Shown here one piece after another: positions 11,403 to 21,655 of a DNA stretch of 64,000 nt (the stretch's first letter is position 1; each line of letters opens with the position of its first letter). The DNA comes from Gonocerus acuteangulatus. Taxonomy: Eukaryota; Arthropoda; Insecta; Hemiptera; Coreidae. The stretch spans positions 47,963,783-48,027,782 of the forward strand of contig OX328127.1 of assembly GCA_946811695.1 (NCBI GenBank), read 5' to 3'. The position numbers were made by a program, and so were the translations under genes. The notes beneath the pieces were generated by a model. It did no database searches and was not told the DNA's origin. It worked only from the letters and a program-made list of their open reading frames with translations.

Positions 11403-13134
11403 ACAGCTCAATGTGACTATTAAGAAAATAATTCAAATTGAAGTGCGACGAATACAATTTAATGTATTCAACAAAACGTTTGGTTAAATTGTTTTTAAAT
11501 ATATATGTCTACTCTCGGCCTGACATTATAATAGTTAAAACAACTTGAGCAAATTTGAATCGGTAAGTAAGATGCCTGTTTTTCATTTTGTTAGCCAAAA
11601 TATTTATTTTGTGTTGACAATAACCATTCATTAAAGTCCTATAAATAGTCATTGAAATGGAATGGTACAGTAATTTGCGAATTCCCTTAGAGAATTCATC
11701 CCCAGAGAGTGAGATTGTATTATTCAAGAGTGAATTATCATCACAATAGAATCACTAGTAGATTTGTAAATAATGGATGGAATTTAATATGATACATGCA
11801 CTCAACCGGGAAGGTTGTATTCCCTCTTATACATTAATATTTCCCATTGATAATTACAGGATTAATTATTAATGTCGTTCGAATTATGGAATTATCGTTT
11901 CTGGGAACGAAATTGTAATTGGTGAACGATTCGTAAAATTACACAGTCTGTGAATTCATTTTAGAATCCTCAATTGTTTTTGAAAAGTAACTCAGTAGTC
12001 TGGGATTTGCACCAAGAATTACCCTTCATATCACTGCATGGCTAGCAAATGTCGATGGTCACCATTATCTCCGGAGACACAAGCTTAGTGCAAAGAAGAC
12101 ACTCACTCATAGCCTTGATCGTTTTTGACCTATATAAGTTTGGGTTTCTTAGTACCTCGTAATATGGCGTGTTTTCTTTGTCAAGTTTCTGTCAAAGAGC
12201 TGAGAAATTGAAATTACCAAGTTATTCACTGTAACAATAGATTCAGCCAATGGACCAAGACTGTCTCTGGGTCCTATTTATCTGACGCCAAATATTGTTA
12301 TTGTCATTTAAGGCTCACAATAGGTACTCCTACTAGGATTTATATCATTGTGCGATATAAAGCCCATTAGCTTAATTGCCCCAAATGTCAAAAGGGAATA
12401 TCTGGGTTCGAAACCAAGAGATTTTTTTCTCTTAAAAACAAAGATTTGGGAATTAAGTAAGTGACCGTTCAGTGGTTTTGTGAAAGTATATTATACATTG
12501 TAATAAAGAAAGGCCAATATTTCCACAGATGTTTTATTTAAGGTAGAACGTTTTCACGGGCTTAGCCCCATTTTCAATGCACTTGCAAATGTAAAAAAAA
12601 AACAAATAAATAAAAAAATAATGTCGGATTATTATTTTAATAAGATATTTGATTTTATGAACGAATATACAATGGTTTCTCCTACAAAAAAACTGTACTT
12701 GTCAGCGAAATGTCAGTTTTCTTATTAATTTGTTCCTTCTCGATGAGTTTTCTTTCGTTTACAGATGAGTATTACATGAATAAAACGTGACAATAAACTT
12801 GTTGTGAATAAAGCTGCCTTCCCATGCAGTGTATTTTATGTATTTTATTAAGTAACAGACAAATATATCGATCTTCCCCTCATTAACGCTTAACAGGTTT
12901 AAAGCGTTTGTCCGGAATCAGCCACATAATTTATACTTTTTATTATTTTTAATATCATTATTTTAACTAAAATTATTGGAATGAAGACGTATACTAAATC
13001 AGAGCCATATTAATTTCCATTTGCTCAAAAAATGAAAATTCTTTTCCATGAAGCGTAGGTCAAAGCTTAGACCACTGTCTAGTTATTATAGTTTTCTACA
13101 CTACTGGGCGATAAAGTGGTTTCATAACATTCAC
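11403..13134. other. No gene seen; two weak motifs
   Basis: Mostly AT-rich DNA. At 12366-12432 there is a tRNA-like pair of boxes (ttagcttaattgcc and gggttcgaaacc), possibly a decayed SINE head. At 12547-12580 the minus strand has a hammerhead-like string (GGGGCTAAGCCC then GTGAAAACGTTC) lacking the CTGATGA core. Both are too weak for separate calls. Confidence 0.4.
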
Positions 13135-13135
13135 T

Positions 13136-13322
13136 GGGTCGTCCCTTGGTCCTATAGCTAACGACTTGGTTTCTTATGTGGGAGATGTCGGTTCGAGTCC
13201 CGCTTGTAGCAGATAGTTTTTTCAATTCAGGGCAAGTTGAAAAGGTGTCCTGCTGCACCGTTGATGTTAGTCATTCCGTAATAGCTTAGATGTTGATGCG
13301 CCCTAAAAATAAAATAAAAAAA
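13136..13322 (+). mobile_element. SINE-B, diverged copy
   Basis: The head gggtcgtcccttggtcctat agrees with the SINE-B start, with box B GGTTCGAGTCCC at about 13191-13202. The 3' end ctgctgcaccgttgatgtta, agcttagatgttgatgcgcc and an A-rich tail define the family. It is more diverged than the copies at 9504 and 50881. Confidence 0.8.
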
Positions 13323-13429
13323 TCGCTGTTTCCTTGAGTACCTTTTAGTTCAGTAGAATTCAATGGATTTTCCATGAAAAGGAATTAGTAGAGAATTACC
13401 TATTAATCAACAGCATATAGACTTAGGTA

Positions 13430-13668
13430 TATCGGTGCCCTCACCGGGTTCCTGCTCGGGTCTTGGCCGATGGGCGGCGCTGGCTGGCACTCTGGGTCGT
13501 GTTAGACCCCGGACTCGGAGGGACTGTGGACGGTAGAGGCACGTGCACACTCCCCAGGAGAGTCTGCAGCTCTGAAGATGACTAGTCTTCCAGAGGAGAG
13601 CAGTCCGTCGGCGTTCGCCCGTCGGAATGGATTCGGGTTGGTCGCTCGGTGGGGGCATCGATACCTAG
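13430..13668. other. Unassigned GC-rich island
   Basis: About 240 bp clearly richer in G+C than the surrounding DNA and rich in CpG. The minus-strand frame 13407-13658 (83 codons) has low-complexity Pro/Arg content and no motif. A perfect palindrome gaagatgactagtcttc lies at about 13575-13591. It could be a fragment of a different element, a promoter or an exon; nothing visible decides this. Confidence 0.35.
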
Positions 13669-13810
13669 CACTTAGAAAATACTCAAAGTAGTAGTTTTTA
13701 TTTTACCCTTCTCAATTTCACCAATTTTCGAATTTAAATAAACAATACCACCTGTTTATATATAAAATAAAAAATAGTAATAGAAAAAAAAATTTGATAC
13801 ATATTCCCAT

Positions 13811-13849
13811 CTTCACTGGCGTTAATGGCTAAAAAGCTGACGCTCTCCC

Positions 13850-13880
<31 letters not shown>

Positions 13881-13885
13881 AAAGA
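13811..13885 (+). mobile_element. SINE-B 3' fragment
   Basis: The string tcttcactggcgttaatggc, then gctgacgctctcccc and an interrupted A-run resembles the terminal part of SINE-B (ggcgctaatggcc, gatgcgccgt, A-tail). It is heavily diverged and has no head. Confidence 0.45.
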
Positions 13886-13889
13886 GAAT

Positions 13890-16800
13890 TACCAACAAGA
13901 AATCTCTAAACGATAATCTCTGTTAGTAATGCCAAGTAAGTCATGAAACATAAAACATGTATAGAATAGGGCTAAATGTATCTCCCTTGGGGTACTCCTT
14001 AATAGATACCGAAGGAACTCGACCATTAACCGACACTAGAAACTGACTCGGATTACTAGACACTGAATATTTAATGTCAATTACTCCCCGACATGTCTCT
14101 AGGGATCTTGAATTGTTGCTTAGTGGCTTTAATCATTCAGAACTAAATGAGTTCGGAACACTTCATGAATTAGAAAGTCAAATAATTTTAAGTGTGCTCT
14201 TGAGAATTTTGAATTATCGTTTGTTGGTTGTCTGGGATTTATTACAATTTTTAACGTCCACTTATATGTAACACAGAATTTTTTTCACGGCTAACCAACA
14301 GATTAGCACCCTTTTCTTACCAGGTTGTGGGTAATGCCTTTCGTTTTTCCAAAAAAGAACATCCAGGTATGTGAAAATGATATAACAAGGTCATTTAGTG
14401 CTTTATATGCCTCTCATTGGCGCTGAAGCATTGTTTATGCATGATAATTTTATAATGCCCGGCCGCATGGAATTCTGAGAGATCATTAATTTATGAATAC
14501 ATAAAACAATAAGATATGGATCCAGCTTCCGGATTGATGGTTTTTAGAGCTGGTCTCTCGGTAGAAAACACTATTCTACACTACACTATTAATCTTTAGA
14601 AAGGATGACAACCTTTAGACAGTAGGAAACGCTTATAGCCCACAATATCACTTAAATTTAAAAGAATACATTTAATTTTCATGAAATATGTCACAATTGA
14701 AAAATATCTGATTTCATAGAAGACCTATCTGATTGTCTTTATTTTCAATGAATATAAACACTTATATAAAATGATACATAAATAACAATAATCGAGAAAA
14801 CCAAATAAACGAACTTTAAAACGATATATAAAAAAGTAATATCAACAAAAAATAATTGTTCAGGTTTTATTATTATTAGATAAGTGTTTCGCTTCTATGG
14901 TTGTTTCAATCCTTCAAATTGTAAACAAATCTGTATGACCTCATAATTCAGCATGTTGATCAAAAGCGAATTGATGCCGTAAATCCCAGAAATTGATATT
15001 TGAAAATTTCGTTATTGTTGATGTACACATATCTTAAAATGAGATTGTACAGTTCTGTTTTCTGTATATAAGAGAATATTGTGTTTATTTCCTGGCTATT
15101 ATCTTTCAAAATTCTTTCATGAATTATGGAATATTTAGTTGATTTCGTATTCTGCAATCCGTAAGTAGGTGTTTTACTGTAGGGTATGTAATGCATATGT
15201 CAGAAATTAATTTATTTTGCTCTTTCATGAGATCTCCTTGTGATGGTCTAGTGTGGCGATTTCTGTCTCCAGAAAGTACTAGTTCTTTTCCTGTGCTGCC
15301 GCGGTCCGATTTTCAGTAGAACTTTTGCTATATAGTAATTTATTGTTAGTTGAGTCAACCTGTACTCTGGATATGAAAATAGAGCAATTTAAAAAAAAAA
15401 AAAAAATTGGAAGCATTTTATCTTTCAAGAGCGAGCCAAAATAAAAATAAGTGATTGAGCAATAAGGAAAAAGCGTTGGTGAAAAAAATCATAGAATGAA
15501 TCCATTTTCCTCAATTAATACCTTATTTTACTATTCTCCGGTAATCATAAGTTGCTAATAAAAAATATTTTCATTTATTAAATTGTTTCGATTCATTCAT
15601 TTATTCAATTCCATTTATTCAATGGTCGAATTCAATGAAAATGTTTTAATATAAGGACGATATTTGAAAACATGCTATTAACAATCAATTATCAAATATT
15701 AAATTTTGTATATTGAACAATTTAAGTTTTTAAAAATACTTTCCTCGTTATAATAGAAATATTAATCTGGAAAAGAGTTTTTTTTTTTTGTTTTTTTTTT
15801 AAATGAAATATTTTTCATACCCTTATTTTTTTCAGTAGATATTTCAAGCTTCTTGTATAAAAATATCAACTATCAAAATGTATACAAATGTGGTGTCTTT
15901 TCCTACCACCAGTGAAAATTGAAAATAAATGGAATGCAAATACAATAAATGAAATAATATTTTTAATAAAATACTGAGACGGTAAACGTGCGTTCTCCTA
16001 AATTAACCAATTAAAAAAATGAATAACAATAAAAACAAAAGTATGTAGATAAGTTAATAAAAAAAAGTCCTTTTATTGGATTGATCTACGGCTGATTTTT
16101 CTACTTCCCCTCATTAATGCTTTCCGAAATGTCATGCTTTCATGTCATGTTTTTTTTTTATAATGCCAACATCACGTGGTCGTTCACCGATTGAAGAACT
16201 GGCCACGCCGGATGTTACTTATCTTTGGTGGCAAACAGGAACCGGTGCATTCAACGTGGCTATGGCCGTTGGCATGTCCTTGTTATTGAATAATTTTTTA
16301 TAAGTATTTTATCATGCTAAACATGTGAAGGAACTCTGGTTCGGATCAGAAGCACAGCCACCTTGTTTGGGGGGTAACCTGAGATCACCAGTCAGCACTA
16401 GCTGAGTCCATTATAACCAATCATATTTATGGCCACTGACTGCTTATCATCCATTCACAGTCCTTATATACATACTTAAGGTACATTAGAGGTACTTTAC
16501 ACTACATATAGGCTTCAAACAAATTCTATCATTTTTTTCTTCTTCCAACATTATTCCCCTTCTTTCGCCTTGGTCATTTCTCTAAACCTTCTTTAGAACT
16601 TTCCCAGCACGTGTAAATAGCAACCCAATGTAATTGGCCAGCCCATTTTAGGTTTTAAAATAAAGTTCCCCCTTACACTGTATCATGAGAGCCTTACTCT
16701 GTTCATTCTGCACATAGATGAAGCTTTTCATCTTCAATTTTCATCTAAATTTCATCTCATTTTGAATATTTTCATCGAATGTGCACTGCAGAAGACTTTA

Positions 16801-17400
16801 GACACGGCCCGTTGTACCACGTTCGTATATTGCTCAAGTCAATTTCTGTTGTGGATAATGGGGTTTTAATCCTAAAATCACATACAAACATCTGACATCC
16901 AAGGTACGCAAGACTTAAGCTCACCATGATTACCAAAGATATATTTCGGAAGAAGGAGTTCCTGGAGTCGAGTTAACCATCTCCCAGGCTGTAGACTAAT
17001 TGGTTTCGGAACTGGACAAAGGAGGTGATACTTGAGTAACAAGTCTAGGAGTTGTGAGAGCATCGGTAGTTAAGGAGTGTTACTTCGGAGGTACTCCAAC
17101 AACTTGCTGTTAAATTAGTAAGTAGGGGAGCTGTGCCACTAATGCAGTTCTTCTTAGTTGTTGGACTATAATAGTGAGGTGTTTAATAATTATGTCATCA
17201 GGGTTTATAGCAAATAAATAGAATTATATATCCCAATCTATAAACGGCGCATTCTAGAAACTCCTGGTCACATTTCTCAGCAAGGCAGTGAATCAATAAA
17301 TATGAAAACTTCTATTGAGAAAAGATAGTTGACCGCTAAAATTGAGAAGGCGTAGATAATCGGGGTACGGTCGTATGTTGAATAAACCTACATAATACTA
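13890..17400. other. No gene seen; long AT-rich interval
   Basis: No recognisable gene, SINE or family A-D copy. Homopolymers occur at 15392-15406 and 15779-15800. A somewhat GC-richer stretch (16160-16400) has no identified motif, and short open frames (14960-15196 minus, 16878-17063 minus) show no domain. Confidence 0.5.
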
Positions 17401-17415
17401 TAATAAGTTACATTT

Positions 17416-17505
17416 CTGCCGACGTTTCAACTTGACATTCAACCCTGATTGATAAAAGCATGTTTAAAGCAGTCTTGAATGTCAAACCGAAATGTTGAAC
17501 GAATT
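17416..17505. repeat. Inverted pair of degenerate hammerhead-like motifs
   Basis: The minus strand at 17416-17452 reads a CAATCAGGG-like core, TTGA-ATG-TCAA hairpin, then GAAACGTCGGCAG. The plus strand at about 17470-17500 has a matching TTGAATGTCAA and CCGAAATGTTG. The two are inverted around a spacer of about 35 bp, like the larger foldback at 1969-2335. Both lack an intact CTGATGA, so catalysis is not expected. Confidence 0.4.
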
Positions 17506-17765
17506 TGAAAGTTCATGTTCGTTTATCAGCAAAATCCGTCCAGCGTAACATGGTTTTTGGGCGAAATTTGTGCGAACAAAATCGACATTTAAGTTTAATG
17601 TTTTTTTAATTTTTAAAAGAATGATTTTCAATTTTGAAATGTATCAGGATTTTAGTCGAAAAATCAAATTTGTGTTACATTTAATAAATGTTCCGACATA
17701 TAAACACTCTTGGACATAGCTTTCGATTACTTAAGGAAGCATTTAAGCCCATAAAAAAGATAATG
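17506..17765 (-). repeat. Family A body fragment
   Basis: The sequence cagcaaaatccgtccagcg, ggtttttgggcgaaatttg matches the family A body (compare 29395-29440). Downstream traces include acattcggaa-like and caaatttgtgttacatttaa. No (TA)n or terminal hairpin is attached. Confidence 0.6.
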
Positions 17766-18398
17766 ATTAAAAACGAAGTTGCAAGGTAGTAGAACCCCTG
17801 AAGATGGGTTATATAACAAACTCAATACCTCCATTCCTTTGTATTGCTGTAAAGGTGTTGGTTATCAGTCGGGTTCTTCGTCAGGTGTAAATCAGGTGAA
17901 ACGAGGCCGACCGTTTATTATGTAAACAGACGCAATCAAACGGTGTGCCTCATTTATTTTGGAATGAGACCCCAATTGAGAGAAAACAAAAAAAGAAGAT
18001 AATAAATTACTAGTTAGTGAATAGGTTAATTGATTAATGGCTTGCCTCTTGAGGTTTCATAACCCCAGCTCGTTGAGAGAAAGAAGAGAAGAGAAAAAAG
18101 TGTAATTGGAGTGTCTGTATAAGTAGAAAGAGCTCCCTAACTAGCCTACCCCAAGGAAGTTGTTGGAGTCCCGATTAGCCATGCTCTTCTTATCCTTGGT
18201 CGGTACGATGCCCTCGGGCTGTCTCGTTTAGGATCGGTTCTGGACGCTCACTTCTGGTCCATCACTAGTTACTAGTAGGAATAACAAGCCAACTCTCTGT
18301 TATTCCTCGAGGTTATGTTCCCAACTAGCGTGCTTACTTCTTCTCTATAGGCTGGAAAACACGTCGAATCGATGTTGCAATCGAAGTGTTGGCAAGGA

Positions 18399-18401
<3 letters not shown>

Positions 18402-18468
<67 letters not shown>
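18402..18468. repeat. (TA)n microsatellite
   Basis: About 67 bp of perfect TA dinucleotides. The SINE-A copy at 18469 starts directly at its right end. Open frames of alternating Tyr-Ile across it are artefacts. Confidence 0.95.
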
Positions 18469-18470
<2 letters not shown>

Positions 18471-18692
18471 GATAGCTCAGTGGCAGAGCAATCGACCTAT
18501 GTACTGGAGGACCCGAGTACAAAACCTAAACGCAATAGAGATTTTATCTTCTAGTGTCTTCGTTCGAGGGTTGGCTTTGGGCCAGACGGTCTCTAGTTCT
18601 ACCGAGCCTTTAACTAATTTATTAATGGGTACCTGCGGCTGGAGCGTAGTACTGACCTTACTATTTCCCTAGTTTGCTGTATGATCAAGAAA
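18469..18692 (+). mobile_element. SINE-A, diverged, starting at (TA)n
   Basis: Head gggatagctcagtggcagag (box A) and gagtacaaaacc (decayed box B), body with cttctagtgtcttcgttcg and aatgggtacctgcggctgg. The 3' quarter is lost. Its 5' end abuts the microsatellite, whereas the full copies abut (TA)n at their 3' end. Confidence 0.75.
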
Positions 18693-18944
18693 CATACAGT
18701 AAACACATAATGCTTAAGCGAGCTTTTGAAAATTATTTCTCCTAAGGCTTTCTTCTGCAATTGTTGTTGCGTACAAAGCAAACGTCCATGCCTTGGGAAG
18801 CAAAGATTAACCTTAATTATGAGTGAAAACGATATAGGAGAAGCTTGCTATTGATAAAAATGCTCATCGAGTAACAGAAATATAAGTCGTTAGTTACTAA
18901 ATAACTATTTCTTCTAGCCTAATTCTTCTGAAGTAACTCCTAGA

Positions 18945-19160
18945 ACAGTTGATAATCGGACCTGAGGTTGAAACTTGTTCGAGGGTCGGATTCGGGTTTC
19001 CAAGCTGTTTCTAGGTTCACCTTACATTTAATTGTTACCTACAAAGGGGAAAATCTGGTGTCTGAACTATATTACTTACTATTATATCTTTCTAGTGTGC
19101 CTCACTGAGAAGAATCAGATAACTCTACAATATCTGCCAATCCAGGGCCCGTGTGGCGTT
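18945..19160 (+). mobile_element. SINE-A, decayed, head partly lost
   Basis: Collinear traces of the SINE-A body: ttcgagggtcggattcgg, tttctaggttcacc, attgttacctacaaagggg, tagtgtgcctcactgagaag, aatcagataactctacaat. Only the box B region (gaggttgaaac) of the head remains. It ends near ccagggcccgtgtggcg. Confidence 0.6.
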
Positions 19161-19282
19161 TTATGGGAGTGATTCTTGTTGACTTCTGAAAGCAATCGAT
19201 GACAATTGGAGCTCAATGATATTTCAGTATAAGGCGTTAATGATATTCATTTGTGCCATGCCATAAAAAACCCTCAATAATG

Positions 19283-19595
19283 TGTAAAAGTCCGACTCGC
19301 AGGAACTGCGTCATCTTTGCGCGGTTACAAACATCTCGAAGAAATGGAATAGATTAGCATCAAGAATCACAAGAAACTGACAGTAGCCAACATACACTGA
19401 AGCGGATAATTCTTAATCTGTATAAGTCAATACAATTATGTACTGAAAACGTACTTACTCTTCGACTACTGCTGAGATGGCTCTATTCTAAACAACCAAA
19501 CATTTTAAGTATCTTGTTTTACTAGCAAATTCGATTTCCTGTTATAATCAACTGTAAATATGTGCTTCATGGCGAATAAAATTCCATTCTGTGCC
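19283..19595 (+). repeat. Repeat family C, uninterrupted copy
   Basis: It begins aaaaagtccgactcgcagg, followed by aactgcgtcatctttgcgcg. About 230 bp is closely matched at 33058-33301, and the rest (actagcaaattcg to ccattct) is matched at 34553-34630. Family C is non-coding. The start holds a small hairpin (CGCAG-TTC-CTGCG on the other strand) and an A-run. Confidence 0.75.
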
Positions 19596-20445
19596 CCTTG
19601 GGTATCCTTCCATTAACACCTTTTTCTCCTTTCCTAACGTAAACATAAACGAACCATCACTAATAAAGAAATAGATAAATCTGCACTTGCAAAACACGCC
19701 ATTAAAAACACACAAAAACACACTTTTAACTTCGACGACACGAAAATTCTTTCTACACAACGAAACAAAAAAAGACTACAGATCTCGGAATGTGTACACA
19801 TAAACTTAAACAAAAACAATATAAATTACAAAACTGACCAACAAGGCATTTCTCCTATGTACGCTAATATTTTCCAAATACTCTCCCGACCACCTACCTA
19901 GATTTTTACCTTGCCCCTTGGGTATCCTTCCATTAACACCTTTTTCTCCTTTCCTGTCATAAAATGTCATAAACATCTGTTTGATCCTTACCGCCCGTTT
20001 CCCCCACCTCTTGCTGTTTCCAGTTACATATACCCCTTGCAGATTCCTTTTTTCCTTAGACACTTTCACAATGGTTACTTAATTGCCAACCTTGGTCTTC
20101 CTCTGCCGCTCGGCATTTCCATTGGTATGTAGTATCTTATTTCTTTGTAAAATTAATTAATGTTACTATTAGCTACTATATTTGTCATTGGTATATAGTT
20201 TTCTTATTTCTTTGTAAAGTCAATTAATGTTACTAATTACTATTAAAATCAATTACTGTACCTATTTTCTTTTTCATTCTACTCATTCTAAGAATTTAAG
20301 ACGATATGTTCTGTTATAAGTTAAATTGTATCTATAGTTCTGTTACCTATCACAATTATAAATTTTTCTTGTTTGTTTCTGTATTAATTTCTTTTTTGTC
20401 ATTTTAGCTGACGAAGGCTACCAATGAGTAGCCGAAACGTCCGAA
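19592..20445 (+). mobile_element. Possible Penelope-like element remnant with internal duplications
   Basis: A 44-bp segment (starting tgccccttgggtatccttcc) is repeated exactly at 19592-19635 and 19912-19955, period 320 bp. A second duplication lies at about 20119-20175 and 20187-20243 (cattggtat, cttatttctttgtaaa, aattaatgttact), period about 68 bp. The block ends in a hammerhead motif at 20408-20441. Direct repeats with hammerheads are known for the terminal repeats of Penelope-like elements. No reverse transcriptase or GIY-YIG sequence is visible, so the class is inferred. Confidence 0.4.
20408..20441 (+). ncRNA. Hammerhead ribozyme motif, minimal type I
   Basis: CTGACGA (20408-20414, matching the CUGANGA core), one A, then a perfect 6-bp stem II GGCTAC/GTAGCC (20416-20421 with 20428-20433) closed by a 6-nt loop, GAAA (20434-20437) and CGTC, with the expected cleavage after C20441. 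Stem III would be only AC/GT without a loop, so activity would need dimerisation, as proposed for Penelope-type hammerheads. Stem I is weak here (first pair C-G, then a mismatch). The extra A before stem II departs from the classical core. Confidence 0.55.
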
Positions 20446-20546
20446 ATATAGATTTTTTTAAAACAAAAATCATATTGAGGTTTATTTAGCCGAATCCCAA
20501 CCATTCCATCTTTACTTATCACCTCGACGGCTAACTATCTAATCAT

Positions 20547-20550
<4 letters not shown>

Positions 20551-20598
<48 letters not shown>
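20551..20598. repeat. (TA)n microsatellite
   Basis: About 48 bp of TA dinucleotides between the two hammerhead motifs. Confidence 0.95.
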
Positions 20599-20604
<6 letters not shown>

Positions 20605-20641
20605 TTCAGTATTACATCCGTCCTACTTTTTTTTTACAGCC

Positions 20642-20677
20642 CTGATGAAGGCTTGAAGTTCAAGCCGAAACGTCGGC
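20642..20677 (+). ncRNA. Hammerhead ribozyme motif, minimal type I
   Basis: CTGATGA (20642-20648), one A, perfect 7-bp stem II GGCTTGA/TCAAGCC (20650-20656 with 20660-20666) with an AGT loop, GAAA (20667-20670) and CGTC, with predicted cleavage after C20674. Stem I is supported by GCC (20639-20641) pairing with GGC (20675-20677). All conserved core bases are present. Stem III is 2 bp without a loop, typical of the dimer-dependent minimal hammerheads linked to Penelope-like elements. It lies 234 bp downstream of the other motif in the same orientation. Confidence 0.6.
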
Positions 20678-20697
20678 ACAATAAAACCATTTTTATG

Positions 20698-21467
20698 TTA
20701 AAATGTAGTTTTATTACCAATATCTTTCACCGTTTCTTAGCTTATTTTACTACAATATTAATTTTACTGATAAATGCAATTTAAAACAAGAAACAACCAA
20801 TTAAAAAGTGAGATAAACAAAGAGAAAAACCCTTTCAAAACAACAAAACATACACTTTTTAAGTTTTAAGCGTTTATATCTCTGATTGACGTTGCCCCAT
20901 CGAATATTGCTTCAGAACCTTTTTTGTAGAGAATTTAGCAAGCATTCGAATGGTCACCTTCCACTTACTACGATTTCCCAACCGTTATCGAGATATTTAC
21001 GAAAAATGTATGAAGATCCGAAAACATGTCTATTAATAAAATATTTTTTCGCATACTTCCTTAACTCCAAAAATAACCAAAATTTAAAAATCTAAGTTGG
21101 GATTAATTTCCAACATCCAAAAAATATTTCAATTGAATCCCGCGATTCTAAGTACCCACAAAAAAATAATGACTTACAAAAACACTGATTCCACTTTTCT
21201 CAAAAACGGTTACAGATATCGCCTTAAAAATGGTTTCATTCGTTTTCCTATGTCCAGAAAATTATAAAACAAGTACCTGCAAGCATATAAAACTCAAAAA
21301 CGTAAGCGTTACGATTTTTTTGCGCGAATTTCGCCCCAAACACTATCTTCCCGTGGGCGAATTCTGCTGGTTAACGAACTTGACCTTTCAAATTAGAAGA
21401 CAGATTTTTGTACCAAATTTCATCAAAATCGGGCCATTTTTGAGCTTGCTAGAGCGTTAACAGACAA

Positions 21468-21516
<49 letters not shown>

Positions 21517-21655
21517 AATTTGAACCACCTATATTTTCGTGATCTATTAGGTCTGAAACGAGAAAGTTTCTAGTCGGCACTTCCGGATTGCGTCGTGAGG
21601 TCAACCTCATAAGTGGGTTCTCCCTATGGGGATAGGGAGTAACCGCGCTAAAACA
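20698..21655 (+). mobile_element. Repeat family A, best full copy, non-coding
   Basis: About 960 bp running from attaccaatatctttcacc to a terminal aaccgcgctaaaa. It has a body of conserved non-coding blocks (ccaaccgttatcgagatat, ggtttcattcgttttccta, accaaatttcatcaaaatc), a (TA)n tract at 21470-21514, and a terminal 130 bp with ccggattgcgtcgtgagg and a perfect hairpin CTCCCTAT-GGGG-ATAGGGAG about 12 nt before CGCTAA. Both ends are shared by the deleted copy at 34781-35010, which supports these limits. The 157-codon minus frame 21449-21922 crosses the (TA)n tract and is not a gene. Hairpin plus CTAA resembles a Helitron 3' end, but the base after the end is not consistently T. Confidence 0.7.

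Noticed and set aside
12366..12432. tRNA-like segment
   Set aside because: Only box-like strings remain and no SINE body or second copy supports it.
18334..18554. Open frames of alternating Tyr-Ile on both strands
   Set aside because: They are translations of (TA)n microsatellite sequence. The same applies at 7441-7632, 26426-26846, 28715-28948, 44423-44687 and 56506-56712.
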